From NCBI GenBank assembly GCA_015501605.1, contig JADNRZ010000001.1, positions 2,790,001 to 2,854,000 on the forward strand: a DNA stretch of 64,000 bases. The letters run 5' to 3'. This DNA is from Panaeolus papilionaceus. Its lineage: Eukaryota > Basidiomycota > Agaricomycetes > Agaricales. Every line of letters begins with the position of its first letter. Within the stretch, counting starts at the first letter, position 1. Below are positions 37,493 to 49,094 of this stretch, in pieces. A program made the position numbers and the translations under genes. The notes under the pieces were generated by a model, which saw nothing but the letters and a program-made list of their open reading frames with translations, was not told the DNA's origin and did no database searches.

Positions 37493-39103
37493 ATGTCTTC
37501 TGACCCCTCTCAACATCGATCCCAGTCGTTAACTCCTCCCCCACCCAACCAGGAAGGAGCCTCCATTGTACCTCTCTTGAAACGTCGTATTGCAGTCTTA
37601 GAGCAAGACGTTGCGACTGCTCAAGGCCAACGTTCCAAAAAGAAGCAGTAAGAATTCGCTTCCTCAAACAGGACATTCGGCTAACCGTCTATGAAATCAT
37701 TCAGGACCACGGTGACCTTGGGACGTGGCATACGTCGATTAGCAGCACTGTTTGAAACTTTGGATGAACTCGTCGCTGAAGCGGATCGACGAGCTGATGA
37801 TGAAAGCATGGATAGCATCGATCCCAGTGATGAGGATGCTAAGTTAGAGTAAGCCGTTTCTGTGTTCATTCACCGAGAAGCATTGGCTGACATGTCACTT
37901 TTGTTTAAAAGTGCTGAGCGTTTATACAAGGGGTATAACATCATGCTCCATCTTGTGCCTTCCCTTCGGTCTTTGTTGGATGACCTGGATGCTGAGGTTG
38001 AAGACCTTGACAAACTCGTCTCCCAGGTGTGTTCATACTTCGCTATCCCCCTCTCTAGATCTCTATGCCACCAATACTAACACTCTGGATGCGTTAATAG
38101 ATTCAAAAAGGAGCCAACGACGCAAGAAGCGATGACTTGCGCCGTGTTAAGGAGGAGCTTGGAAATTGGTTGAACTCAGATTTCTCCCCTCCCGTTCCTT
38201 TTTCTGTAAGGTCGCGCGCTGACCGTGGATTGCAAAATGACATCACTGGCCGTCTTTTATGTCCAATTGAATACAATTGGGAGGATGATGAGTATGTTCG
38301 ATTTCTGCTTTTAACAGTATGCTGCATTCTTTAACCGTCACCTTCAAGCATACGCGCCAAGATTAGAGACGGGAGCATTAGCATTGCCGATGACCTTTTC
38401 TTAGTCTGCTTATATCCCAAAGGTCGGGGAGTACCAGAAGATATAGAGAAGGGGTTCTTGCGCAGCCGCCTTCTTGTGAAGGTAAGCTATATTTTCTGAA
38501 CTACCTTAACACCTCTGACCTCGTTTCAACCGATATCTACTAGACGTATTGTGCCATCTTTACTTCTCCTACGTCCTCGGAAGAGTTTGAAGACGTTGAA
38601 ACGGAAGACGGGCCCTCCCGAAGAAAAATCAAAAAGACCATTAAGAAGGCTACCAAATCCAATGTCGCTGCTATCTTGCACATGTCCGGCAATGTTACTC
38701 CTCGTTCTATTGCTTATGCAGCAGTCATGGTAAGTGAAGCGTTCTGGTCCAGTCTCGCAAATTCTGACAATCTCTTTTGTAATCTGCGGCACCTAAAGCT
38801 TGTCTTTAATCTCACAGATGCTACGCAGTGGACAGAGACGTACAACGGTTTCAACTTCCGGACTTTGTGGAATTTCATTGTCGATTATTTTGAAGAAACA
38901 CCAGATGACGCATCGGCTAACAGGGTCAAGGCACTCCTGAAGTGGTGGAACAAGTATGTCACGGTCTTGTTGCTTTTTCCAAATTATTTGATTTATCTTA
39001 AATTTTATCTAGGCAAGTATTTCCCCAACATGTATCTGTTAGTGCAGATTCTCGCAAAGCCCGAAAGAAGTTGGCTTTACAGAGAGCTCTTGGCAGGGTT
39101 TGA
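37493..39103 (+). CDS. DUF6698-like agaricomycete protein
   Basis: About 390 residues in eight exons. Seen in order: a disordered Pro/Ser N-terminus with a short helix (PLLKRRIAVLEQDVATAQG), TLGRGIRRLAALFETLDELV, RLYKGYNIMLHLVPSLRSLL, ANDARSDDLRRVKEELGNWL, ADRGLQNDITGRLLCPIEYN, DDLFLVCLYPKG with EDIEKGFLRSRLLVK, CAIFTSPTSSEEFEDVETED, a basic patch RRKIKKTIKKATKSN, HMSGNVTPRSIAYAAVM, and WNFIVDYFEETPDDASANRV, ending KALLKWWNKQVFP. This arrangement fits DUF6698, a family of unknown function expanded in agaricomycetes. The ATG at 37493 is the first of exon 1, and all splices restore one frame. No catalytic motif is visible. Confidence 0.75.
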
Positions 39104-40191
39104 GGCTTTACTAGTCCTCGTGGTTGTCGCATTGCGTAGGCAACCTTCTTTAGAATTTATTGTGATATAAAATATTATCCCTGGAATATATGTAAACTCC
39201 CTGTTCACTTCTGAGATGCACCGGCAAAGTTATAAATAAAGACATGGTGAAAGATGAGCTGCATACCCCTACAATATGATGCATCAAACCGGTCAAAATG
39301 ATATATTAGAGTCACAACAACGCAAAGCTATGTCGTCGAGGCGCAAGTCGAGAAAAGGCTTATGATGCAATGATGATCATGGTCATGACATGCTGGTCGT
39401 ATGAGGGGGGGACATGATTGCTACGCTTTACCACTGCCTAAGTTCATTACATTCGCCCACAGACACGCCCAACAACCACACGCAGATGCACGTCTATGAA
39501 GGATGGACAATGCCCCATAGTGCATACCATCCATGGTGATATTCTGGTCAAGCCACACAGGTATGTCGTCGGGGTGCAAGTCGAAAGAAGCTTATGATGC
39601 AATGATGGCCATGGTCATGACATGCTGGTCGCATGAGGGGGGGACATGATTGCTACGCTTTACCACTGCCTAAGTTCATTACATTCGCCCACAGACACAC
39701 ATAATAATCACAATCAAATGTACGTCTACAAACGATAGATAGCATCCCATAGTACAACAAATCCATGACCATCTACATACCAAATCATAGAGCCATGTCA
39801 ATGTCGCAAAAGTATGCGTAATGTTTCTGTGCATGAGAGTCAAAAGAAACAATGATTCTAACATGGTACTACACGGAATATATGATTAGCAGCGATGCTA
39901 GTGATCCAATGTGAAGTGAGCGTGGAAGAAAGAAACATGCTTACCAGATATGACAGATTACAATCATCCTGGCACCAACATTGCAACGCTGATATACTAA
40001 GGGGTGCTATAATAATGTGCATATAAAGCATGTTGTAATATTTTGTCAAATTATCCCGCTGGCAGTCAATTATACCGGTTATTGTATGTATAGAAGGCCT
40101 TATCTGAGTTTGTTAAATTCGCTGATGTCGTTCAGTGACGAGCGATTTTCCAAATATGGTAATAGAGGATTACACAGCAATTTCCAATCAC
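39104..40191. other. Gene-free stretch between DUF6698-like gene and LINE
   Basis: About 1.1 kb with no gene. It holds the two-copy 233-base tandem repeat described separately. The remainder has scattered ATG/CATG motifs and no long frame. Confidence 0.4.
39329..39795. repeat. Two-copy tandem repeat, period 233
   Basis: The unit begins at 39329 and again at 39562. A core of about 85 bases, from CATGACATGCTGGTCG through TTACATTCGCCCACAG, is nearly identical in both copies. The flanks of each unit have diverged. A run of seven or eight G residues (ATGAGGGGGGGAC) is kept in both. Confidence 0.85.
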
Positions 40192-43100
40192 ACATTGTTA
40201 CAATTGTTACAAAGTGATATCTATCTATGCCTACAGGAGACTAAGGTTTGTACACGACTAACCTCGATAGACCGTTGGGTATGAAATTATGTGAAATGAA
40301 TGTAAATGGCAGTGATAACGTGTGCATCAAAACCCCTGTGGGGAAAGCTAACGTATCCTGGTGCGAAGTCTGTCCTATTTGAAAGTTAAACCCCTTCGCG
40401 GGCATCCGTTGGCAACAGCCATTCGTTTCTGAAAGTCTCCAAAGATTCTGCCGGTTAGTCGTATTGCTGATGTATGCCAATCCGATGAGATGTGGGCTTT
40501 GATCCGTAGTTTCTTCATGTGTGTGAGCGGTTCCGATTCATCGCCAGTCAGAAGCGAGTCGATGTTTGGGATCTGTCCTAAGTAATAGAGGGAAACATGT
40601 AGTGGCCATATAAGTTCGTTATCTCGGAAGAGTGACTCAGCTGCATGTATGAGGTTCTGCGCTAATATTTCCGGGATCTCCATCGTTTCCGCCTTCAACT
40701 TCGTTTGTTTGACTACCTCATTTGTTGCATCGGTCCTCCATGTTTCGTATTTCGAGCAGATCACGAAAATATGCCTCGGCGTTTCCGTGTAGTTGCCACA
40801 CTCCATTCTGCAGATATCATCCTCCATGATGTTTCTCTTTTTGAGTATATTTGCAGTTGGTAGTTGTCCTGATCTTGCATACAGTTGGACCGCTGCCGAA
40901 TGTGCTGAGGTCGCTTTGAGATAAGGGTACTCGGGCGGTGGGCAGTGGCTATCACGTGTTGATTTGGCCATGCGGTGATCGTTTCGCGCATGGACTTCGT
41001 TCATCCTCTTCTCATTTAGTCGCGCATCGATGTAGCTGGGGATGTTTGACTCTATCCATCCGTCATTCGAGTGGTGTAGGGTAAAGTCATTCATGTGGAA
41101 GGTAGGGGCAGGGATTTCCGCTTGGTTCATGAAGTTTTTCTGAGCTGTTGATGCAAGCATGTCTGCCTCATCGTTCATTCTGGCTGCCATCGTATTTTCT
41201 TTGGAGTGTCCAGGGGTGTATTGGACATCTGTCATGTTTGGTTTCGTTCTCTCAAGGAGGGTAATGATCCATCTGTAGTAGGATCGGCCATTCATGTATC
41301 GCAGTCGCGGTATTTGGGAAACTAGGGTTTGGCTGTCCTTTATGAGCCTTACAGAGTTGAGGTGGTCGGTGAAAATTTTATGTTCCTGGTTAAAGTGGTG
41401 AGCATTGTGTTTTATTATTTCGTTCAGTCCGATGATTAAACCCATCTGTTCTCCTTGTAAGATAGAGATGTTTCACCCTGGTACACGGAGTACAAGGGAT
41501 GTTGGACCAATTGCGGCACCAGTGACTTGCTTTGTCTCGAGGAGTTTCGCCGCTGCAGGAATCACTGATCCATCTGTTGCCCATGTTCTTCCATCTGTGT
41601 GCATTGATTTGCCTGCCGATCCGATTTTTGCCAGTATGTGAACATACTGTTCAGCGCGGTTTTCTCTCTGGGGCTTTGCGATTGTGAGATCAGGCATCGT
41701 TGCTAAGTCGGTCATTTCCAGCTGTTCTTCAATCATTTTTCTGACTTTTGTCCAGTTATCGCGCGCTGCATGGGTCCATTTCCTGTTGTCCGTTCCTAGT
41801 TCTGATACCTTCATCCTTATTCTTCCTTCATCGGTTATTTTCCATTTTCCTATGTCACGAAGGTGCTTTATTCCCATCCGTTTGAGGGACAGTAGGGTTG
41901 TCCTGTTAACTTTCCTGTCAGTTTGTTCAAGTTTGTGATTGCAGATGTTCACAGCATGGGAGATGGAGACTTCACCTCGTAGTATGTCTGATTGATCTGT
42001 TCTTCTCAGGGATAGCCCTGTTGCTGACATGGTTTTCTGCGCCGTTATCCAGCTCGCAGGTATCTGCTTCATTTGTTTTGCGAAGTCTTTTGTGAGTCCT
42101 CCGTCCTCCAGCGGGTTTCGACATCCTGATTTATCGCATGTCCAGTCTGCCAGTGTGATGAGGGCCATATTGCGGTACGCCGGTATGTGATGGTTTAGGT
42201 CTCTGTTCAGACCTTCAACTGCTAGGCTTGCATTGATGTTTGTTATTGAGGGGAATGCGAAGCCATGTTCAGATATCGGCATGAGTGCGATGTCGGTGGA
42301 GGGTAGGAATGGGAAACCGAGTGCATCATGCACTTTCTTGATGATCATTTTGTCCAGTGTCGTCGCATCTGTCTTCGAAATCGGTTGGAGAGATAGGAGG
42401 GCTCGGCATTTTGATACAACATTTTGGGCTACGATCTTTTGTAGCACCGTGATGGGAAGCCGGCCTATCACAGTCGGGAATTGGAAGGTATCAATTATAT
42501 TTTTCATTTCAATGAAACGCTCACCAGGGTTATCAACCTTTGTTCGTAGGAAGTCCATGTCATCCTTTATAAGGGTTATAGTCCTGTTTGTGATGGTAAG
42601 GGGGTTTTCCCTTGGTCCTACTGTTACAGAGTCAAATGTCAACGTTAGCGGGTATGTGACGGCTGGGTTTGGTGCAAGCACGTATGCATTCGACTTTATC
42701 CAGTTTGTAAGCCATCCATATGCATATTGAAATCGTTCCATAGTCAAAGTGTGTTGTCGGAGCAATTCAGCTGTCTTCGAGAAGATGTAGGAGTCGTCTG
42801 TTGCTTCAACCATGGCTACCATAAGTTCTAGACTTGCATCTGTCGTATGCGGGTCATTTCTTTTATTGCTTGTTGTGGTGATTCTAAGGGCATCAGAGTC
42901 GTTCTCTAGTATGTCGCGCAGGTAGTAGTGGCCCATGCTAGTTGTGTACGTTGATTTGAGCAGTGATGCTGGGCCTCCTTGTTTACTAACTCCTGATACG
43001 GTTATTGGATCTGTTGCTCCATAAGCTGTTTGTATATAGCATTTTACTTCATGTTGTGCGGCTCTGTCCAGATCTATTATTTCAGAGGGAAGTCCGTAAG

Positions 43101-46100
43101 CATTCACTGCATCATAGAAGCCATCTGGAGAGAGGTAGTCAAATCCTTTCATCTGATCCCTCTTTATTGCGTATATAGGTTGTTTGTGGCGGTGTGCCCA
43201 ACATTTGATTGCTGATAGATAGCTCATTAAGTCGCGCGTTTGTACTCCTGGTTGTGCTGCTACCTGCGTATCTGGTAAAATATTTTTCTCCGAGGAGTAT
43301 TTGATCAGGCATTGGTTTAGCCATGTCATTGGTGAGTTAGCAAGAAAATTCGAAAAGCAGAGGCCTCTCCAATTTCGGAGATCTGTTCGTAATCCCTTTT
43401 TGTATATGGTTGTCAGCCACATATCTTTCACATTTCCTGGAAATGTCGAGTTCATGACTTCGTAGTTGTGAAGGTCAAGTACCAGTGACAGTGCCGAATC
43501 AGAAAGTGCCTTGATGGTCCATTTCTCGCATCTATCAGGCCCAGGCGATGGGCTGTGATTTCCGCGTCGAATCATAGCACGAAAGTCATCAAGGCTTGTT
43601 TTTCGCGGCCACTGAAATGGGTTCAAGGTCACCCTTGCTTTGACTTCCACAACAGATTTACTGGTAAGCCATGGCTTCGGCATTACTGGTATTCTGGTGT
43701 GGTCATAGAGGCGATTAAAATATTCACGTGTTGTGGCTTTGATCCCTTCAGGATCGCTCACAATCTTTTCAGGATCATCCACATCGTTTAGAGCGAGCGG
43801 GAGTGGTATGAATAGTGTAGATTGCAGCATCTTTTTGGTTGAGCCATTCAGGCCTGTCCAAATACGATGTTTATCTGCTTTCTTTGCGCGCGTCATGATT
43901 TCTTTTGCACGCTCAGCATAGAGAGCTTTGTGAAATTTTTGGCGCTCATGATGTAAGAATCGCGCAAGCGTCCAAGGTGTGTTCATGATCCCCACATCAG
44001 AGGTAGGCCTGCGATTCTCGAATACGACCTTTGATGTGGCATGGTATCTTTCAGCACGCATTGATACATGATGCGTCTGGTGTGATCTCTCATAGAGAAT
44101 GGCAGCTCCTGCTGTGCGTATCTGACACATGAGATTTTGAATTGTACCATTTGTTATTGTGGTCGTTGATGGTTTGAATGATTTTCGGTGTCCAAACACT
44201 TGTGACCCGGTTTCGTTTATGACATTGATGAGATCGGTGTACTGTTGAATAAAGGAGTCATCATCATGGATTGTACGTGAGTCAAGAGACTTCTCTTTAA
44301 TAGCTTTGTCCACCGCTTCTTGGAATAAGCCATATTTTTCCTTTTCCTTCTTTGTTGGTATCTTCAACCGTGGTTTGCTGGATGGAATGCGGGTGTATTC
44401 CTGGTACAAATGTTCATCAGTTGTACTTGTACTATTAGAGTTAAATATATAATTAATCCTTGACATGATCCCTCGGTGGTCCGTTGAGGGTATCCAGTCA
44501 GTATATTTGTCAGTTACATAGATTTCGGCACTGTAAACATTATTGGAGGACGACACTACCTGATCAATGATATTTCCATCTGTGGCTGCGCTCGTTTTGC
44601 ATGTCCAGTCCATTCTGCGTGTGCGATCTTCGTTGTCGCTCCAGAGATCACGGCCATTTGTGTCCTGTAGAAATTTAGTGAATTGCCTTCTGGCATCCTG
44701 TCCACCTGATTTTCTTTCCGTATTTGATACAGTTGCATTGAGGTCCCCTGCTAGTGTCCATGACTGGGTGGTTGAGCTACATATATCAGTCATATCTCCC
44801 CAGAAGGCTCTTGTTTTTACGTCGTCATCAGGGTTCCATGGGGCATATGCTCCGATTAAGCGATGTGTCCTGCCTGATCGACCAAGAATAATGTCAATTG
44901 CAATAACTCTGCCTTTGAACGATAGCTGTTTAAGCTCAAGTCTCTGAGTAATCTGGAGATCCTTTCGGATTCCCATCACTATTCCCCATTTAAAAATGTG
45001 GTGTCCATCACATTGTTCGCCAGGCTCTTCGTAGATATCATAGTCATGGTATGGTAGTGATTTGCTTAGCTTAGATTGTGTCTTCGTTTCACCAATAACA
45101 AAGACATGGGGCTTATGCGCATTGATGACATTGTTGATATGATTTAGTTTGACTGGCTGTATAAGCCCATTGGCATTGAGAGCGTAGATTGACAGTAGTG
45201 GGGTGGTTGTGTGTACCGATGCTGTTGGGGTCGCTTTCGCCATCGGGAGCATTCCAAATACAGTCGCAATGAGGATTAGCATCAAACATATTTTGCATGT
45301 ATTGATAATAGTGCTATTATTTGACACATGGATTCTAGAAACGGGGGCAAAAAGGCTCGAGCGGTATTCATTCATATCTTTCAGGTTATCCAACACTCCA
45401 AAGAACGTGCGCAATGTACGAGGACGGCGTGAGATGGGTTGGGGGCATGCGGCCGTCACAAAGACTGGAGTACCGCCATGAGCCATGTTTAATTTGTTTG
45501 AGAGAATATTAATATAATGACGTACCATTGCTGCATCATTTGCGAGATTTATAAGTGCTGGTTCTGGGGAGTCGGTACCACCTTCTTCCACACACTTTCT
45601 TTTTCCAGCACTCCCAGTGAGCTCCTTGTTGATGGACATCTGTTCCTGTGGAGGAGTTGCGTCAGCATGCATTGAAACATTGGAGGAGGATGCAAGTGGG
45701 TTAGTCTGTTGCTGGTGCTGAGCTGGTATACTCGGCGGTGCTGTGATACAGGTCAATGGCCCTTGATTGATGATGGCGGCGAAGTCGTCAGACGAGTCTT
45801 TGATTGCTGCCCCAAGTATGATGTTTTGAGCTTCCATCGCACAGAGCAGGTTTTGCAGTTCATTCTTTTTGTCTGTGTCTCGCTCGAGAAGGATTTGCAT
45901 CTTGAGGTTGAGGATGTTGGTGGAGTTGTCAGTGAGGTTGCGATTGAGACCGAGCTCGCGTGATTGCGCGAGGATGGCGTATTGGGTCTTCGTGACACGG
46001 TCCTCCAAGCTGTGCACAGATCTTGCAACTTCATTGAGAGACGCTGATACGGAGCTAATCTGGAGCTGAGTAGCGAGATGCTGCTGTTTATTCTGCTGTT

Positions 46101-47304
46101 CAAAATCGTCAAAGCGACGGGACATGGTGAGGAGATTCTTGTTCATCGTCTCAGCACCTTTGGAGAAGTCGTCGCGGATAGATCCACGGATGCGGAATGT
46201 TGATGTTGTGTTGGCTGTGTGGAGCAATTGCAGGGGAAGGATTTGGTATTTGTTGAATGACTCTCTGAAGGACTGCTGGTGGTTGGGGGCTAGTACGTTG
46301 GCCGTTGCGGCCCACGTTGTCATATTGAAGACAAATGTGTCATGCTCACCTGGAGGATTTCGAGTGCCTGCGAGAGTCGATTCTCCGCTGTCGGTAAACT
46401 CATCCTCAAGCCATTGCGTGATGAGGTCGTCGAGGCCATCGTACTCGGATAAGGGTCCTAGGACTATCAGTTCAAAGGGTTGGAGGATTTCGATCTGTCG
46501 TCCTGCTGATACCCGTTGTAGTCTGTCCTTGGCTACGAGTCCACTGATGTTGACACGATCTTTGCTGATAATCTGGTCGACATCTTTGGGGAACGCCATC
46601 GTGAGGGTAATGCCACCTTTATGATGGTAGGAGCTACACACCGTATATTTCTGGGCTGCAGCCCATTCAAGAACCTTCATTCTGGCCTCCTCCTGGTTGA
46701 TTGGGTCGTTAAGGTCTGGGAAGCGAACCCACATGCGTTTGTCTTGACCGTTCTTTGCAGGGGTCCACGCCACGTCCCACGTTGAGTTGTGCGATGCTAA
46801 CTTGACCTTCCATTGCTCGAGGAGGTCGGTACGGGGTTCGCTATCAGCGCAGGTGCGTGAAAGGATGCTGGGATCTATATGTACATAGCAGGTGGTGGTC
46901 CAGTCGTTTGCATTGCGCAGTGAGAACGGCTTGATGATTATGGGTATGAGGGAAGGGTCGGTTATGCGTATTTGAGAGACAATGTTGGTCAGGATTTCGA
47001 CTGGGTTGGAGTTCTTCTTGTTGGCGCCGATACCACGAATTATGAGATTTGTACCAGTAGGAAGATTTACGTCCTGGATCTGCATATTGTCAGCTGCTTG
47101 TGGCTCTCCTTGGGGTCGGGCACGGGGGCGCATAGGGGTACGTGGAGTGAAAGGTGTGAGTAGGATATGATTACCTGGTCGGGTGGGAGTGGAGGGGTTG
47201 GGTGGGACGTTCATGATGCCCTGATGTTGGCCGTTTATTGGGACTGCGGGCTCCAATTCTTTGATTTTCTTTTTAGAAATTTCAGATATGTTCTTAGCGT
47301 CAAT
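40192..47304 (-). mobile_element. Non-LTR retrotransposon (LINE), near full length
   Basis: The element runs on the minus strand. Its single long frame encodes an N-terminal ORF1-like part, an AP-type endonuclease, reverse transcriptase, RNase H and a Cys/His motif. The 3' end is placed at 40192-40213, where a short repeated TTGTAACAA unit resembles the simple-repeat tails of many LINEs. The 5' end is near 47300; no target-site duplication was found by eye. It ends about 270 bases before the VTI1 start codon. Confidence 0.85.
40375..47214 (-). pseudogene. LINE polyprotein with one in-frame TGA
   Basis: About 2,280 codons in one frame. The N-terminal 650 residues are unrecognised and include a coiled-coil-like stretch near 45800-46130 and a hydrophobic helix at 45241-45300. 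The endonuclease shows NANG, GETKTQ, IGAYAPW, AGDLNA and STDHRG. The reverse transcriptase shows SPGPDRCEKW, QMKGFDYL, SKQGGPAS and EATDDSYIFS (ATDD in place of YADD). RNase H shows ATDGS and YTPGHSKE. A C-terminal CRMECGNYTETPRHIFVIC follows. The frame is interrupted once, by a TGA at 41473-41475 inside the RNase H domain, and continues in the same frame for another 365 codons to 40375. The first ATG is at 47214. The break makes the copy probably defective unless the stop is read through. Confidence 0.88.
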
Positions 47305-47387
47305 CTAGAGTTGTTTTAATCTAATTTATTTAAAGAGGTGTGTCTGGTTTATTGACGTGCGAGCGAATTTTCGGAATTTGGGGGTGG

Positions 47388-47420
47388 GTGGTGGTGGTTG
47401 TTGTTGTTGTTGTTGTTGTT
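47388..47420 (+). repeat. GGT/GTT microsatellite
   Basis: A run of GGT units followed by about nine GTT units lies 157-189 bases before the VTI1 start codon, between the LINE and a CT-rich tract that probably belongs to the VTI1 promoter. Confidence 0.9.
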
Positions 47421-47576
47421 CTTCCTATTCAGCTCAGCTCTCTTTCTCTTTCGTGCCTTCATCATCTCCTCTGGTGTCTCTTTGTTCTTAGCCCATTTAA
47501 TCCTCAAACGATATTAATACTGTCAACTCCCTGGTGGATTTACATCTCTGTATATCAAAGCACATAACATTTCATA

Positions 47577-48642
47577 ATGGATACATCGCCGACTGCTCTA
47601 TTTGACTCCTATGAGCAAGACTTCAAACAAATCATCGGTACAATAAAGGAGAAGCTAGAACCTAAAGAGGGGGATGTTAACAAAGGAGGTGAGGATAATA
47701 TTCCATCCAATGGTATATACATACTCAAGGGATTATAACACCTGTAGAGGAACGCAAATCCACTTTGCGGAGAGTGGAAATGGAGCTCGAGGAAGCAGAC
47801 GAAATGGTGCGTTAATACCATTGCATCTGTAGCCTATCACACCACAAGCTGACCGCACTCGACCTTATCTAGGTATCCCAAATGGAAATCGAAGTTCAAG
47901 GCGTCCCGCAGAACCTCCGAGCGTCATACCACGTCCGACTACGCAACGCAAAGTCCGAGCTCCAGTCACTTAAGAAACTCTTGACAGACTCACGCGCGCA
48001 GCTCGCCCGCTCTGACCTCCTTGCATCCAACAAGTCCAACGCAGCATACTCCTCAGACGATCCATACGGGTCAAGTGATCGAGCGAGATTGCTTGCCGGC
48101 ACACAGGTGCTAGAAGATGGCTCCAAACGCTTGCAGCAATCATACCAGATGGCATTGGAGACTGAATCACAGGGCGCGGAGATTTTGACAAACCTAAGGG
48201 GCCAGAGGGAGCAGATTGAGAACTCTAGGAATACGGTGCGTTGACCGCTCTCAATTTTTTCTGCCAATTTTTTTTTTCCAATTTTCAGGCACGATTTACC
48301 TTATGTACTTATACCCCTGACTTTGTTTAATTGACACATTTGTCAAAACCATCATAACTGACTCTTGTTGTTCTCTAGCTGCAAAGAGCAGATTTAGCCA
48401 TAGACCGTGCATCTGGGACGTTAAAGAAGATGGTTAGACGGTGCGTGCACTTTGTTCTCTACATACCCGGCGTTGAGGCTCCTACATCAACCAGATTTTT
48501 CTAATATTTTCCCTTTCTCCCCTCTTTCCTTTGTGAAATTCAAATTTGCAGAATGTATCAACAGCGCGCTATGACCATCGGAATCATTGGTGTACTTATT
48601 CTTCTCATCGTTATAATCTCTTGGGAGAAGTTATCGGGATAA
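47577..48642 (+). CDS. VTI1: v-SNARE Vti1 (Qb SNARE)
   Basis: About 225 residues. Vti1 is the Qb SNARE of Golgi, endosome and vacuole fusion. The N-terminal helices start MDTSPTALFDSYEQDFKQII, with LRRVEMELEEADEM and IEVQGVPQNLRASYHVRLRN in the Habc domain. The SNARE motif runs from GTQVLEDGSKRLQQSYQMAL through ILTNLRGQREQIENSRNT, with the zero-layer glutamine in the RGQREQ box, to ASGTLKKMVRRM. A single C-terminal anchor, AMTIGIIGVLILLIVIISW, ends the protein. The gene has six exons. Its 5' region is partly replaced by the LINE that ends about 270 bases upstream. Confidence 0.94.
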
Positions 48643-49094
48643 TTGTTATACCTCCTTATGTACTTAGTTTATAGTAGGGCTCAATGGGATCTGGGATTTG
48701 ATACTGGTAAAACCACTCTAGCTTTGGCTTTAGCGGACATCAAGCTTTTGGGGGACGTAAAATTATACGGCGTGACTGAATGCTTCGGTAATTTGTTCTA
48801 GGCTTCATGGATTCAAAGATATACAATGACGCTGGGCCATTATATCATGTAACTAGGATATCGGGGTCATTAAATATAGTACACCAAACCGGTCGGCTTG
48901 CAAAGGAGGTAATAATAAAAAAAGAAGGGCTAGCGTCAAGAAGATGTCAAAGTGATATTAACAAGGTCCCATGCTGACGTGTGGAGGGAGAAACAAACCA
49001 AAAAATGCGATGCAATGAAGCGTGAGGTAGTGAAGATGAGGGCGATGAGCAACGGAAAGCGAAGATAAAAGTAATCTAATAAATGGCGTATAAT
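48643..49094. other. Convergent 3' region, VTI1 and KCH1
   Basis: This 452-base spacer lies between two genes that run towards each other. It contains only 3' untranslated sequence as far as can be seen. Confidence 0.4.
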
